Source of the DNA: Stenotrophomonas mori
GTDB lineage: Bacteria > Pseudomonadota > Gammaproteobacteria > Xanthomonadales > Xanthomonadaceae
Direction of reading: 5' to 3'
NCBI RefSeq assembly: GCF_023556335.1
Contig: NZ_JAIKTS010000001.1
Location: forward strand, 372,001-436,000
DNA length: 64,000 bases
The notes under the pieces: generated by a model
Told to the model about the DNA's origin: nothing
The model's input: the letters and a program-made list of their open reading frames with translations, nothing else
Databases searched by the model: none
Program-made: the position numbers and the translations under genes
In this document: one piece after another, positions 35,485 to 43,802 of the stretch
How positions within the stretch are numbered: position 1 is the stretch's first letter
Layout: each line of letters begins with the position of its first letter

Positions 35485-37436
35485 AGATCAGATCCATCCA
35501 CATCTACAGCCATGACGGCCAGCGCCGTGACCTCCAGTTCAAGGTGGACGGACTCAACGTCATCACGGGTCGATCCTCCACCGGAAAGTCTGCGCTCTCC
35601 GAGATCATCGAATATTGCATGGGACGTTCCTCGTTCAACGTCCCCGAAGGCATCATTCGCGACAAGGTGGCCTGGTTCGCCGTGATCTATCAGTTCGAGC
35701 AAGAACAGGTGCTGGTCGCCAAGCCGACCCCGCCCGGCGGAGGCGCCAGCTGCAGCACGGCAATGCTGCGAAGGGGGGCTCAATTGCAGGCGCCCGAGTT
35801 CAAGGATCTGGCGGTCAACACCGACGACGTCAGCATCGTCGAACTGCTGTCGCGCCTGCTCGGCATTCCCGAGAACCGCACGGAAGTCGCGCTTGAACAC
35901 AGCCGCGACAGCTACGATGCGAACGTCAAGCACACGTTCTACTACTTGTTCCAGAAGCAGGGACTGGTTGCCAATAAAGACCAACTTTTCTATCGGCAGA
36001 ACGAGCAGTTCCAACCGCAGGCGATCCGCGACACGCTGCCAATCCTGCTCGGCGTCTCCTCGCACGATCGCTACGAGCTGGAATCCAAGCTGCGCATAGC
36101 GCAGCGCGATCTGCGGATCAGCAACAAGAAGCTAGAGCAGGCGCGCGACGCCGTCGACACGTCGCATGAACAAGCTATCGGCCTCTACTCGGAAGCAAAG
36201 ACGGTCGGAGTCATCAGCAATACCGACGAGAACCTGAATGCCGACGGGATCGTCGACGCATTGAGGTTGGCGCTGTCGTGGAAGCCCGAAACGGTGCCAG
36301 ACGACGACGGCAGCCGAGTTTCGCTTCTGGAAGATGAACTGGCCCGGTTGCGTCAGGATCGCCGTGATACCCAGACCAGGATCGACGCGGCACGACAGTT
36401 CGCTAAGCGGTCGGGCGGCTACGAAAACGAAGCTGCCGAACAGATTGACCGGCTGGCCTCGATCAAGGCGCTCCCGAAAGATCCCGACAGCGGCGAATGG
36501 CAATGGCCGTTTAGCGAGCAAAACTTGGCCTTGAAGTCCCCGGTCGCCGTCGTCCTGCTCAAGGAGCTGGAATCGCTCGACAAAGAGTTGCGTATCGCCA
36601 CCGGCCAGCGCCCCAAGCTCGAAGCCTACCTCGCCGAATTGACCAGCAAGGTGGACGGGATCGCGAGCGATATCAGGCAGAAGGAAGCTGAGTTGTCTGC
36701 GGCGATCTCGGCCAACGAAATCATCGCCCAGATGGGCACCCGCAACAACGCAGCCGCACGTGTGGTCGGCCGTATCAGCCTGTTTCTGGAAACGCTCCTC
36801 CCGAATGAGGATCTTGTCAAACTTGAAGCAGAGAATCGCCGTCTCAGCAACAAAGTCAAGCAGCTTGAGGAGCAGGTCGGCGCCGACGAGAGCAATGAGC
36901 GCCTGACCTCGATCCTCAGCAACATCTCTGCACAGGTGTCGCGATACATCCAGAAGTTTCACGCCGAGTTCGGCCCTTACCCTGCACGGCTCAACCTGCC
37001 GCAGTTGACGATCATCTTCGATCGACCCGAGCGTCCTGTGCCGATGGGTAGGACCGGTGGCGGCGAGAACCATCTGGCCTACCACCTGTCAGCACTGCTT
37101 GCTCTGCATCTCTTTGCGGCGCAGAACAACCGTCCGATTCCGCGCTTCCTGTTGATCGACCAACCAACCCAGGTCTACTTCCCCTCCGAGCAGGTCTACA
37201 GGGACGCCGACGGCTCGGTGCAGAAGACGGAAAATGACGCCGATCTCGATGCAGTGCGTCGGCTGTTCGAGTTGCTGCTGAAGTTCACGCAGGAAGATGT
37301 CCCAGGTTTCCAGTTGATCGTCACTGAGCATGCGAACCTGCGTGATCAGTGGTTCCAGGACGCGCTGGTCGAGGAACCGTGGACCAAGCCGCCCGCGCTG
37401 GTTCCGGAGGAATGGCCGTCAGAAGCGGCCAATTGA
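35481..37436 (+). CDS. ABC-3C system SMC-like ATPase (DUF3732)
   Basis: The protein is 651 aa from ATG 35481 (ATGA overlap). Walker A GRSSTGKSAL at 30-39; two long coiled-coil arms in the middle (about 215-500, for example RISLFLETLLPNEDLVKLE and QLEEQVGADESNERL); then ABC signature-like GRTGGGENHLAYHL and Walker-B-type RFLLIDQPTQVYFP with Asp560. Ends with an H-loop-like LIVTEHANL. This is the DUF3732 ATPase of ABC-3C conflict systems, thought to sense foreign nucleic acid or nucleoprotein and release the effector. All three parts are intact. Confidence 0.87.
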   Translation: MKIRSIHIYSHDGQRRDLQFKVDGLNVITGRSSTGKSALSEIIEYCMGRSSFNVPEGIIRDKVAWFAVIYQFEQEQVLVAKPTPPGGGASCSTAMLRRGAQLQAPEFKDLAVNTDDVSIVELLSRLLGIPENRTEVALEHSRDSYDANVKHTFYYLFQKQGLVANKDQLFYRQNEQFQPQAIRDTLPILLGVSSHDRYELESKLRIAQRDLRISNKKLEQARDAVDTSHEQAIGLYSEAKTVGVISNTDENLNADGIVDALRLALSWKPETVPDDDGSRVSLLEDELARLRQDRRDTQTRIDAARQFAKRSGGYENEAAEQIDRLASIKALPKDPDSGEWQWPFSEQNLALKSPVAVVLLKELESLDKELRIATGQRPKLEAYLAELTSKVDGIASDIRQKEAELSAAISANEIIAQMGTRNNAAARVVGRISLFLETLLPNEDLVKLEAENRRLSNKVKQLEEQVGADESNERLTSILSNISAQVSRYIQKFHAEFGPYPARLNLPQLTIIFDRPERPVPMGRTGGGENHLAYHLSALLALHLFAAQNNRPIPRFLLIDQPTQVYFPSEQVYRDADGSVQKTENDADLDAVRRLFELLLKFTQEDVPGFQLIVTEHANLRDQWFQDALVEEPWTKPPALVPEEWPSEAAN

Positions 37437-37636
37437 TCGATCGAGCCGACATGCCGCCGCCGGTATGGGGAGCTGGCGGGGGGAGTGTTGCTTCGGTCTC
37501 CACTCCGTTCGTTGGGTGGATCCAGCAGAAAGCGCTCCTTCATTAAGGTCCGCTCATGGCCGCAGGGGCGTCATGCGACCCAAGGAACCAAGGCTGTCTA
37601 GAAGTAACTGGGCGACTTGGTGCGCACTAAACGGTT

Positions 37637-37652
37637 GAAGAGTGTCTACAAA
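37637..37652 (-). repeat. IS256-like end fragment, inverted copy
   Basis: gtgtctacaaaagccc is the inverse of the ggattttTGTrTAGACgg motif found at 38253, 38334 and 45223. See the longer copies for interpretation. Confidence 0.4.
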
Positions 37653-37664
37653 AGCCCAGGCGAT

Positions 37665-38150
37665 TCACTGTTCCCGAGGAAGCTGGCCAAACGTCGCCTC
37701 GATCTGTTCATTGATCAGGCGCTTCTGCTCCTTCGGATCAGTAAGGCTGGCCATGAGCTCGCGGCGCACGCTCAGTGGATCAAGGAGCGTGGTACGCAGC
37801 CCTTCCACGATCGACGGGAACATCTCTACGAGGGCTTCCCGCATAGATTTGGTACGGAAGGCGAGGGCGGAGATGAGAGTAGCGGCGTCCATGGGGGTAA
37901 CGACATCCCCCCTATTGATGGCCTGCACGGTCTCGGCCAGTGCGTCCTCGCCATGGGTAATGGCGTCGTCCAGGCTGGTGTCCTCCGGGCCGCCGTAGAA
38001 GTCCAGCTCCTTGCCCAGCCCGCTGGTGTTGGGCGTGAAACGCCCCCGGGTCCGGTGGTGAGCGTGGACATAGAATTCCTTACCTCGCTGTCGGTAGGCA
38101 AATGGCCGTTGGATGAGCTGGGGCAGGTAGTGGTGTTTGCGGCCGGACAT
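37665..38150 (-). CDS. DUF4238-like protein, probably C-terminally truncated
   Basis: The protein is 161 aa from ATG 38150 (a GTG at 38162 is possible). N-terminal KHHYLPQLIQRPFAY and KEFYVHAHHR match the start of DUF4238 proteins (KHHYVPqfyLr.Fa...v.vyd), followed by a helical middle. Family members usually run to about 300 aa, so about half is missing. The family occurs often in mobile and defence regions; function unknown. It is convergent with the ABC-3C operon, not part of it. Confidence 0.6.
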   Translation of the reverse strand: MSGRKHHYLPQLIQRPFAYRQRGKEFYVHAHHRTRGRFTPNTSGLGKELDFYGGPEDTSLDDAITHGEDALAETVQAINRGDVVTPMDAATLISALAFRTKSMREALVEMFPSIVEGLRTTLLDPLSVRRELMASLTDPKEQKRLINEQIEATFGQLPREQ

Positions 38151-38326
38151 TGGGCGATCCACGGAGGTCTAAGCCAGTCTGCGGAACGGGTGAATCACCA
38201 GGTGAGACTGGGCTTTGTGCTGGGCGGGAGCAGTTTGGTGGAGGGAGGCGTGAGCAGATTTTTGTATAAACGGGATTCGCGTTACGCCTGAGGGAGTTGC
38301 CGCTCAAACTGGATCGTAAATGGGCG

Positions 38327-38402
38327 TGTGTGGATTTTTGTATAGACGGGATGTTGACTCGTCTGAGTTTGAAGGCTGCCATCATTCGGGAATATCTCCG
38401 CT
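38327..38402 (+). repeat. About 75-bp repeat, copy 1 of 2 (IS256-like end)
   Basis: Shares ggatttttgtatagacggg and, farther on, gccatcattcggga with 45214-45289. The terminal core (g)gatttttgtgtagacgg is like the outer ends of IS256-family (Mutator-like) elements. No transposase remains near either copy. A shorter relative lies at 38247-38280. Confidence 0.6.
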
Positions 38403-38463
38403 CTTGGCCGCAGGACGTTACGCGACCCATAGCGGCCATTGGTGCCGCCGCCGAGCCTGGCGC

Positions 38464-38578
38464 TGGGTCCGGTTATACGCTGGCTTGTTAGCCGGCCCCC
38501 GCTGCCCTAAGATCGAGCTGTGTCAAGGGCAAAGCCCACCATGCGGCGCTTTGTGAATAAGCCGTATAACCGGACCCA
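38464..38578. repeat. 16-bp perfect inverted repeat
   Basis: tgggtccggttatacg (38464-38479) is the exact reverse complement of 38563-38578, with 83 bp between. The right arm runs into a second palindrome, cggacccacgggtccg. It directly precedes the first integron cassette. Confidence 0.85.
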
Positions 38579-38597
38579 CGGGTCCGTCTATTAGATA

Positions 38598-38604
38598 GTT
38601 AGAC
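38598..38604 (+). other. Integron recombination core site (R'), start of cassette 1
   Basis: GTTAGAC fits GTTRRRY and is complementary to GTCTAAC, the R'' box of the attC that ends the same cassette (39363-39369). That pairing is the rule for a circularisable gene cassette. Confidence 0.75.
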
Positions 38605-38618
38605 ATCTGGAGACAATC

Positions 38619-39356
38619 TTGGCAGCCCCAGACTTCTCAAAAGAAACGATCGAAACCTTGGCCTTCCGATCCGGCCTGATCTGCAACAATCCTAGCTGCC
38701 TGACAATCACAGTCGGTCCTTCAGATGGGAACGGACCTCTAAAGTTAAAAATTGGTGAGGCAGCCCATATTTCTGCAAAGAAGAAGGGACAAGCCCGATA
38801 CGACGATCTTATGTCGAATGAGGCCAGAGCAAAGGTCGAAAACGGGATTTGGTTATGTGCAAGTTGCCACACCCTTATTGACAAAAACAACGGGGCCGAC
38901 TTCCCGGAAGCCACGCTAGTTGGGTGGAAGAAATCCCACGAAGAGTTAATAAGATCCCTTCTCCACTCGCACCGCAGCCCTGTTCCGTTACTTAGAAGGT
39001 TCACTGAAGAGGGGCAAGTTGCCCAAGATGTTGTTGATCTCCTTGAAAGCCACGGTGCTCTTTTCGTTGATCACCATCTTGAAGTGTCTCAGCATGTTTC
39101 GCTTTCCATTGAGCGCCTCCGCCAAGACTTATCAGAACTTCGCAAGAAAATCCGATACGACTCCAAGCTCAAAGCGCTGATCAAGGACCTTGTCGATGAG
39201 TGCCGTGAGTACATGAATCGCACCAGCCGGTACTCAAGCACGCAGCGTCATGAACTTGATGCCCTTCGGAATCGAGTCGGACACAAGGTGCTTTCATTGA
39301 GGGAAGACTACGGCTGCAATGTTCGCGGCCAGCTCAATACAATCTTGCCTCATTAA
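38619..39356 (+). CDS. HNH-type nuclease-like protein in integron cassette 1
   Basis: The protein is 245 aa. Start TTG 38619, chosen because GGAG lies 6 nt upstream and no earlier start exists inside the cassette. Zinc/HNH signature: LICNNPSC, then IGEAAHISAKKKG, then WLCASCHTLIDKN (Cys-x4-Cys, AHI, Cys-x2-Cys-His), the usual pattern of small HNH endonucleases. The second half (about 115-245) is helical with coiled-coil character (LSIERLRQDLSELRKKIRYD). Such cassettes in xanthomonads and vibrios are often anti-phage or toxin genes; inference only. Confidence 0.75.
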   Translation: MAAPDFSKETIETLAFRSGLICNNPSCLTITVGPSDGNGPLKLKIGEAAHISAKKKGQARYDDLMSNEARAKVENGIWLCASCHTLIDKNNGADFPEATLVGWKKSHEELIRSLLHSHRSPVPLLRRFTEEGQVAQDVVDLLESHGALFVDHHLEVSQHVSLSIERLRQDLSELRKKIRYDSKLKALIKDLVDECREYMNRTSRYSSTQRHELDALRNRVGHKVLSLREDYGCNVRGQLNTILPH

Positions 39357-39362
39357 TCAGAT

Positions 39363-39422
39363 GTCTAACAATTCATTCAAGCCGACACCGCTTCGCGGCG
39401 CGGATTAATTCAGGCGTTAGGC
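39363..39422 (+). other. Integron attC site of cassette 1
   Basis: 60 bp. R'' GTCTAAC (39363-39369), R' GTTAGGC (39416-39422), with the imperfect palindrome aagccgacaccgcttcgcgg between them and a ccgcttcgcgg tip hairpin. This is the short attC type widespread in environmental and xanthomonad integrons. It starts 6 nt after the HNH gene stop. Confidence 0.92.
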
Positions 39423-39443
39423 GCCACAACCAAACATCATGCG

Positions 39444-40001
39444 ATGATCAGGAGCATCTGGAAAGATCCCGTTTGGAGCGCGGTCATTGCCGCAGGAGTA
39501 ATTGCCATTGCTGGCTTTGTCGGCAATTACTTTTTCGGTTACTGGCCCAAAGTCACCAGCTTGGCAGCTTCCACCTGGGGCTTTTTGACGGCATCCAGCT
39601 ATGTTTCACATTGGGTATTGGGCCTGCTCTTCCTCGGCGTTGCCCCAACGATTCTTCTTCTCCTCGCTGGAGCTTGGACACTTGTCCGCAGAGAATCCGG
39701 CACATCTGCGTCCTGGGAAAACTACACCGCAGACCAGTTTTTCGGTCTCCGCTGGCGCTGGCGATATGTTGACGGCCACATAAGCAACCTCAATAGCTTT
39801 TGCCCCAACTGCGACTTCCAAGTGTTCCCATACCAGGCGAGTAGCTACAACTTCATTGACAGAATTGGCTTTTCTTGCGATAGCTGCAAAAGCTCGTTAG
39901 GCGAGCATGATGAATCGCATGCCCAACTTAAAAGCAAGGTGGAGCGCTTCATCCAGCAAAAGGTTCGAAATGGCACTTGGGATTCAAGCAGTAGCGCCTA
40001 A
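39444..40001 (+). CDS. Membrane protein with zinc-ribbon-like pair, integron cassette 2
   Basis: The protein is 185 aa from ATG 39444. Two membrane helices: about 10-32 (AVIAAGVIAIAGFVGNYFFG) and 55-80 (VLGLLFLGVAPTILLLLAGA). The soluble C-terminus carries CPNCDF ... FSCDSCKSS, two CxxC knuckles that would bind zinc. The stop codon TAA lies inside the R'' box of the following attC, as is common for cassettes. No known family. Confidence 0.7.
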   Translation: MIRSIWKDPVWSAVIAAGVIAIAGFVGNYFFGYWPKVTSLAASTWGFLTASSYVSHWVLGLLFLGVAPTILLLLAGAWTLVRRESGTSASWENYTADQFFGLRWRWRYVDGHISNLNSFCPNCDFQVFPYQASSYNFIDRIGFSCDSCKSSLGEHDESHAQLKSKVERFIQQKVRNGTWDSSSSA

Positions 40002-40055
40002 CAATTCGTCCAAGCCGACGCCGCTTCGCGGCGCGGCTTAACTCAGGCGTTTCGT
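39996..40055 (+). other. Integron attC site of cassette 2, degenerate right core
   Basis: R'' GCCTAAC (39996-40002) is the complement of GTTAGGC at 39416-39422, so cassette 2 runs from there to here. The central part ccgacgccgcttcgcggcg is nearly identical to attC 1. The right core reads GTTTCGT instead of GTTRRRY, which suggests decay or a recombination scar at the end of the array. Confidence 0.85.
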
Positions 40056-40175
40056 AGGCCCGATGTTCTTCTCGGGAGGTGATGAGGCACTATTCTTCCA
40101 CGGACTAGAACAGGTCCCGGGTTTCGCTTCGGTAGTCGGACGCAATAGTGAGCTGACCGTTTCAGGTGTGAGCAG

Positions 40176-40682
40176 CTAAGTTTGGTTGGATCCGCGCCCA
40201 CCTGTGCGCAGCTTTGAGCCCGCCGGGGTGCGGTTGAACGTGTCTCCTACTGTTTTCACCGCCGATGCAACCCAAGCCTTATTCTGGACGAACCACGCTT
40301 CGTCCATGACCGCACTGTATTCAATCACAACGCCCGTCTTGGACGGCTTGGAGAACTTGACTATGCGAAAATCTGCCTCCTTCGGCCCTTTGAAAACTCG
40401 GCCGTGTGCAAGCGCGTCGCGAAGTTTAATCAGATCCTTGTCCAGCGGGCTGCGAGGAAACGACTTATTGAATTCATCGATGAGCTTGTTCAAAGAATGG
40501 AAGTTGCTGAAGTCGCTCAGCGGAATGGGCGTTCCAACGGGAGCATTCCTGAAGTCGTCGCCGTAGGTATTACGCGCAGGCGACCCCTCGCGTTGCGCCA
40601 ATGCAAGTCGGATCAACATTTCAAGGGTCTTGAGGTTGCCCACCAATCCACCCAAGTGAGTAGCATGCCGCTCGTGGTTCAC
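40176..40682 (-). CDS. HEPN-like protein
   Basis: The protein is 168 aa from GTG 40682. All-helical composition, with Arg88-x4-His93 in IKLRDALAHGRVF, the R-x4-6-H motif of HEPN ribonucleases at the expected place in the last long helix. N-terminal helices (GLVGNLKTLEMLIRLALAQ) precede a loop and FNKSFPRSPLDKDLIK. HEPN proteins are RNases or their scaffolds in toxin-antitoxin and abortive-infection systems. No antitoxin-like partner is adjacent. It may be a single-gene element placed after the cassette array. Confidence 0.6.
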   Translation of the reverse strand: MNHERHATHLGGLVGNLKTLEMLIRLALAQREGSPARNTYGDDFRNAPVGTPIPLSDFSNFHSLNKLIDEFNKSFPRSPLDKDLIKLRDALAHGRVFKGPKEADFRIVKFSKPSKTGVVIEYSAVMDEAWFVQNKAWVASAVKTVGDTFNRTPAGSKLRTGGRGSNQT

Positions 40683-40803
40683 TGGATCTTAATGCCTCAG
40701 TTCTGTTGTCATACTCTTAAGATGACAGCCACCGGGGAAGGCCGCTGCCACGAAGGAAGCGGCGCTAAGGTAGCCATCGATGCCCCCGTTTCCGATTCGC
40801 TGG

Positions 40804-42630
40804 TCACGTCAACATCAAAGCCACGCGTCCGAACCAGCCGCGGACCTCTCCACCGGGGTCTCGTGCATCCAGCATCTCAGGAGTCATGCACGGGAACGCT
40901 TGCTGGGCCAGCTTGGCCTTGGCCTTGTTGTCTCCTAACGGTGCCCCATGCCCGACATGTGCCGAGTAGGCCTCCCCGAAGAGCTTCGGCGTGGCCTTGT
41001 TGTCCACCGGGTGATCGTGGACATCGATGTTGATCCCGAAGGCCTGGAAAATAGCGTCAGGATGTAGATAGCTCTCGATCTCATGCTTGATGGTCTGGAC
41101 GGCCCAAGAGCCGTCTTGGCGAGCATTGACCTGGCCCACGGAATCTGCGTATTTGGCGACGTCGTTATCGTAGATGTGCACTTCGGGCTTCATGAGCGCG
41201 CGTAGGTAATGATGATTGACCCAGTGCTCAAGGTTGCCCCCGCCCAACACCACGAAGGCGATGCGATCATCGGACGCAAAGTTGGGCACGCGAGGGTCTG
41301 CTTGGTGGAGTGCTCTGGAAAGAGCCTTCAATGCCAATACGTCCGTCGGCCCTTCGACACACACGAGCACCTGGACACGGCTGTCAGGGGTGACGCCCAG
41401 CGCCTCTGCAACCCGACCGAACACATCGACTCCCGACTCGATCTGCGGCTTTCTGGTATCGGCATGGCGAGAAACGTAACGAATGCTCTCTTGGGGCAGC
41501 GCCGAAGCGAAACCGGGACTGTGTGTGGTCAACACGACCTGGCAGCCCAGGTCCTCGGATAGCATTCTGAAAGAGTCGATAAGAATACGCTGGTTATTTG
41601 GGTGCTGCGCGGTTTCGGGCTCCTCAATCGCATAGATGATGCTGCGCTTAGTGCTCGTCTTGAGCCGGCGTTCGGCCTCGGCTTTGAAAAAGCTAACCAG
41701 CACGAGCCGCCTCACACCGCTACCTCGCTTGTTCAATGGAATTCCGTCGTCCGTGTTCAACCCAAGCGAAAACAGCCCCTGCCACTTGGCGGGGGTCGGC
41801 GGACTGAACTCGGGCGTCAACTCGCTCGCCAAGCTCGGGTCAATGGTGGCCAGAGCTCTGTGCGTGTTCTTTGCTATCTCCTCTGCCTTCTCCCGCACCT
41901 TGGCCTGGATTCGAGCGATGTCGTCTTGGACCTCTGCAATCGCGGCGGCTACGGCCGCCTTCATGGGGCTCTGGACCTCGCTGTCGGAGTCGCGGCTGCT
42001 CCTATCGCTTTGGAAAAGCGCAAACATCGGAAGGTGGGGCTCGATCTGGTCCCAGATGCGCTTGACGTCCTCCTTGGGCTTACCCACCGCGATCGCCACC
42101 TCTTGAAGTTTTAGGTCACCAGCGGCCGTCCAGAGCGCGCGACGCATGCCGGGGTTTCCCTTCAGTGCAACCGCCAGGCCAAGGTCTTTCACCTTCTTTT
42201 GAAGGTCCTTCTCCTTTAGCTCCAGCAGGTTGTCGCAATCGGCAGCGGTGGGGTGGAACGCAAGGACCAATACCTCTGCGGTTGGCTTCTTACTGGAGCA
42301 GTCGTAGGACTTGCGAACTTTCAGCCGCCCGTCTTGGGTCAAAAGGTATTCATCGGCCAACGTCGTCTCTGCACCCGCGTCCAACGTCAGCGTCGGCGGC
42401 AGATCCGAAAACTCGCACGTGATTGAAACGGTCTTGTCCACGTTGTGGACATGAGCGTCCCCTTGTTCCATGGACACGACATCCGCGTTGAAGAAGATCT
42501 CCATCGCTTCCAGGATGGCGGATTTGCCGATGTCATTCCGGCCCACAAAGGTCGTCAAGTCGTCCAATTCGACCCGGACTTCCTCCCCATAGCAGCGGAA
42601 GTTGGTGATGCTGATTGCTTCCAAGCGCAT
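40804..42630 (-). CDS. OLD-family ATP-dependent nuclease (AAA/ABC ATPase + TOPRIM)
   Basis: The protein is 608 aa from ATG 42630. ATPase: MRLEAISITNFRCYGE, Walker A GRNDIGKSAI (30-39), signature-like RGSGVRRLVLVSFF, Walker B IIYAIEEPETAQHP, H-loop VLTTHSPGF. TOPRIM nuclease at about 430-540: VCVEGPTDVLAL (Glu, Asp) and VHIYDNDVAKY (DxD). Related to phage P2 Old and to GajA, but no UvrD-like GajB is adjacent, so not a Gabija system as it stands. It is divergent from a gene with a PD-(D/E)XK domain (gap 186 bp). Confidence 0.88.
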   Translation of the reverse strand: MRLEAISITNFRCYGEEVRVELDDLTTFVGRNDIGKSAILEAMEIFFNADVVSMEQGDAHVHNVDKTVSITCEFSDLPPTLTLDAGAETTLADEYLLTQDGRLKVRKSYDCSSKKPTAEVLVLAFHPTAADCDNLLELKEKDLQKKVKDLGLAVALKGNPGMRRALWTAAGDLKLQEVAIAVGKPKEDVKRIWDQIEPHLPMFALFQSDRSSRDSDSEVQSPMKAAVAAAIAEVQDDIARIQAKVREKAEEIAKNTHRALATIDPSLASELTPEFSPPTPAKWQGLFSLGLNTDDGIPLNKRGSGVRRLVLVSFFKAEAERRLKTSTKRSIIYAIEEPETAQHPNNQRILIDSFRMLSEDLGCQVVLTTHSPGFASALPQESIRYVSRHADTRKPQIESGVDVFGRVAEALGVTPDSRVQVLVCVEGPTDVLALKALSRALHQADPRVPNFASDDRIAFVVLGGGNLEHWVNHHYLRALMKPEVHIYDNDVAKYADSVGQVNARQDGSWAVQTIKHEIESYLHPDAIFQAFGINIDVHDHPVDNKATPKLFGEAYSAHVGHGAPLGDNKAKAKLAQQAFPCMTPEMLDARDPGGEVRGWFGRVALMLT

Positions 42631-42816
42631 GTCGTCGCTCCCCCTGAGCGTCTTCCAAACAGCCAAGTCGGCCGCCACTGGATGATGCCTTGGGGCCGCA
42701 GGGGCGACAACTGGGGCAGCAGCGATCTTTGGGCTTAGGGGCCGGGTGCCTCGCTCACCGGCCGCATTTGGTGGGCTTTTCGATACCATCCATCTGATAT
42801 CCCAAGGAGTGAATCC

Positions 42817-43734
42817 ATGGCATTTAACTGGACCCAGCTTCCCCTCGCCAACACTCCTTGGCGAATTCAGGTCGTGGCTGACATTCTTCCTATCCTGATC
42901 CGCCGGGCCAAGGAAGGGAGGCCCATCTCCTACGGCGAACTGGCCGAGCAGTTGGAGGCGGAGTTTGATCACGAGCCCAAGGCCCGCAAAACGGTCTACG
43001 GCCCAGCGGTTGGGGCGGTTGGCTTGGCCGTCGAGCAACTGGGCCGACTCCCCGAATGGCGAGGGGAGCGGATTCCGCCGATCAACACCATTGTGGTCAG
43101 CAAGAGCACCGGCTACCCGAGCACGGGTGCGGACGAGATCGCCCACTACTTCTTCGAGGACAATGGGGTGGGCATGGCGGCCGACCGTAAGGCCTACCTC
43201 GATGCCGCCATGAACGCGGTCTACCACTACGGCAAGTGGGATCAGGTCGCCGCAGCGCTTGGGGTTGCTCGGCTTGAGCCGGAATCAGGTGCCTTGCAGG
43301 CCGACCAAGGCGAGGTGTTGCCTCTGCCCAAGGTCCCGCAGGGTGGGGCGCCTGAGAGCGCCGAGCACCAAGCCCTGAAACGATGGGTGCGGGATCATCC
43401 CGAAGAGCTGGAAGACTTCGGAGAGTTTGAGCCCGGCAAGAACGAGGCAGTGCTGAGCAGCGGCGATCGCCTAGACGTGTTGTTCGCCAACGGCCGTCAA
43501 CGTTTGGCGGTAGAGGTTAAGACCAGCAAGTGCTCGGAGGATGAGCTGATGCGTGGGGTCTATCAGTGCGTGAAATACCGAGCCATCCTCCGGGCAGAAC
43601 AGTTGGCGATGCGCCAGGTGCCCAACGGTGAGGCTGTCCTGGTCTGTCCGTGCGCTCCCGGCAAGAAAACAAAAGCGCTCATCAAGCGCTTGAACGTCAA
43701 CTATCACCGCGTCCCAATAGAGGCGGAGAACTGA
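42817..43734 (+). CDS. PD-(D/E)XK nuclease-domain protein with N-terminal wHTH-like region
   Basis: The protein is 305 aa, with AAGGAG 7 nt before ATG 42817. C-terminal half has a full restriction-endonuclease set: Glu184 (SAEHQALKRW), Asp220 (DRLDVLF), Glu233-Val-Lys235 (LAVEVKTSK) and Gln250 ... Tyr254 (YQCVKY). The N-terminal half (RAKEGRPISYGELAEQLE ... IPPINTIVVSKSTGYPSTG) resembles a winged helix with some likeness to the DNA-binding part of alkyltransferases, without their PCHR cysteine. Unknown family; divergent partner of the OLD nuclease. Confidence 0.7.
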   Translation: MAFNWTQLPLANTPWRIQVVADILPILIRRAKEGRPISYGELAEQLEAEFDHEPKARKTVYGPAVGAVGLAVEQLGRLPEWRGERIPPINTIVVSKSTGYPSTGADEIAHYFFEDNGVGMAADRKAYLDAAMNAVYHYGKWDQVAAALGVARLEPESGALQADQGEVLPLPKVPQGGAPESAEHQALKRWVRDHPEELEDFGEFEPGKNEAVLSSGDRLDVLFANGRQRLAVEVKTSKCSEDELMRGVYQCVKYRAILRAEQLAMRQVPNGEAVLVCPCAPGKKTKALIKRLNVNYHRVPIEAEN

Positions 43735-43802
43735 GGACGAGGGGCGTCCACCCTTCATTTTCCAAATCGCGCTGAGAGCTAGAGCTCAACACAGCAACAG
43801 GA

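Larger units (their letters stand above)
38151..38618. other. Non-coding patchwork of IS ends, inverted repeat and hairpin
   Basis: No credible gene. It holds two copies of an IS256-like end (near 38247-38280 and 38327-38402), a 16-bp perfect inverted repeat (38464-38479 / 38563-38578), the hairpin cggacccacgggtccg (38571-38586), and GTTAGAC at 38598-38604, the 5' boundary of an integron cassette. Confidence 0.7.

Noticed and set aside
38297..38491. A 64-codon frame similar in translation to one at 45213-45395
   Set aside because: The likeness comes from the repeated IS256-like DNA, not from a conserved protein.
40804..42630. Gabija system (GajA)
   Set aside because: The OLD nuclease is GajA-like, but no UvrD-type GajB gene is adjacent; both neighbours are different.
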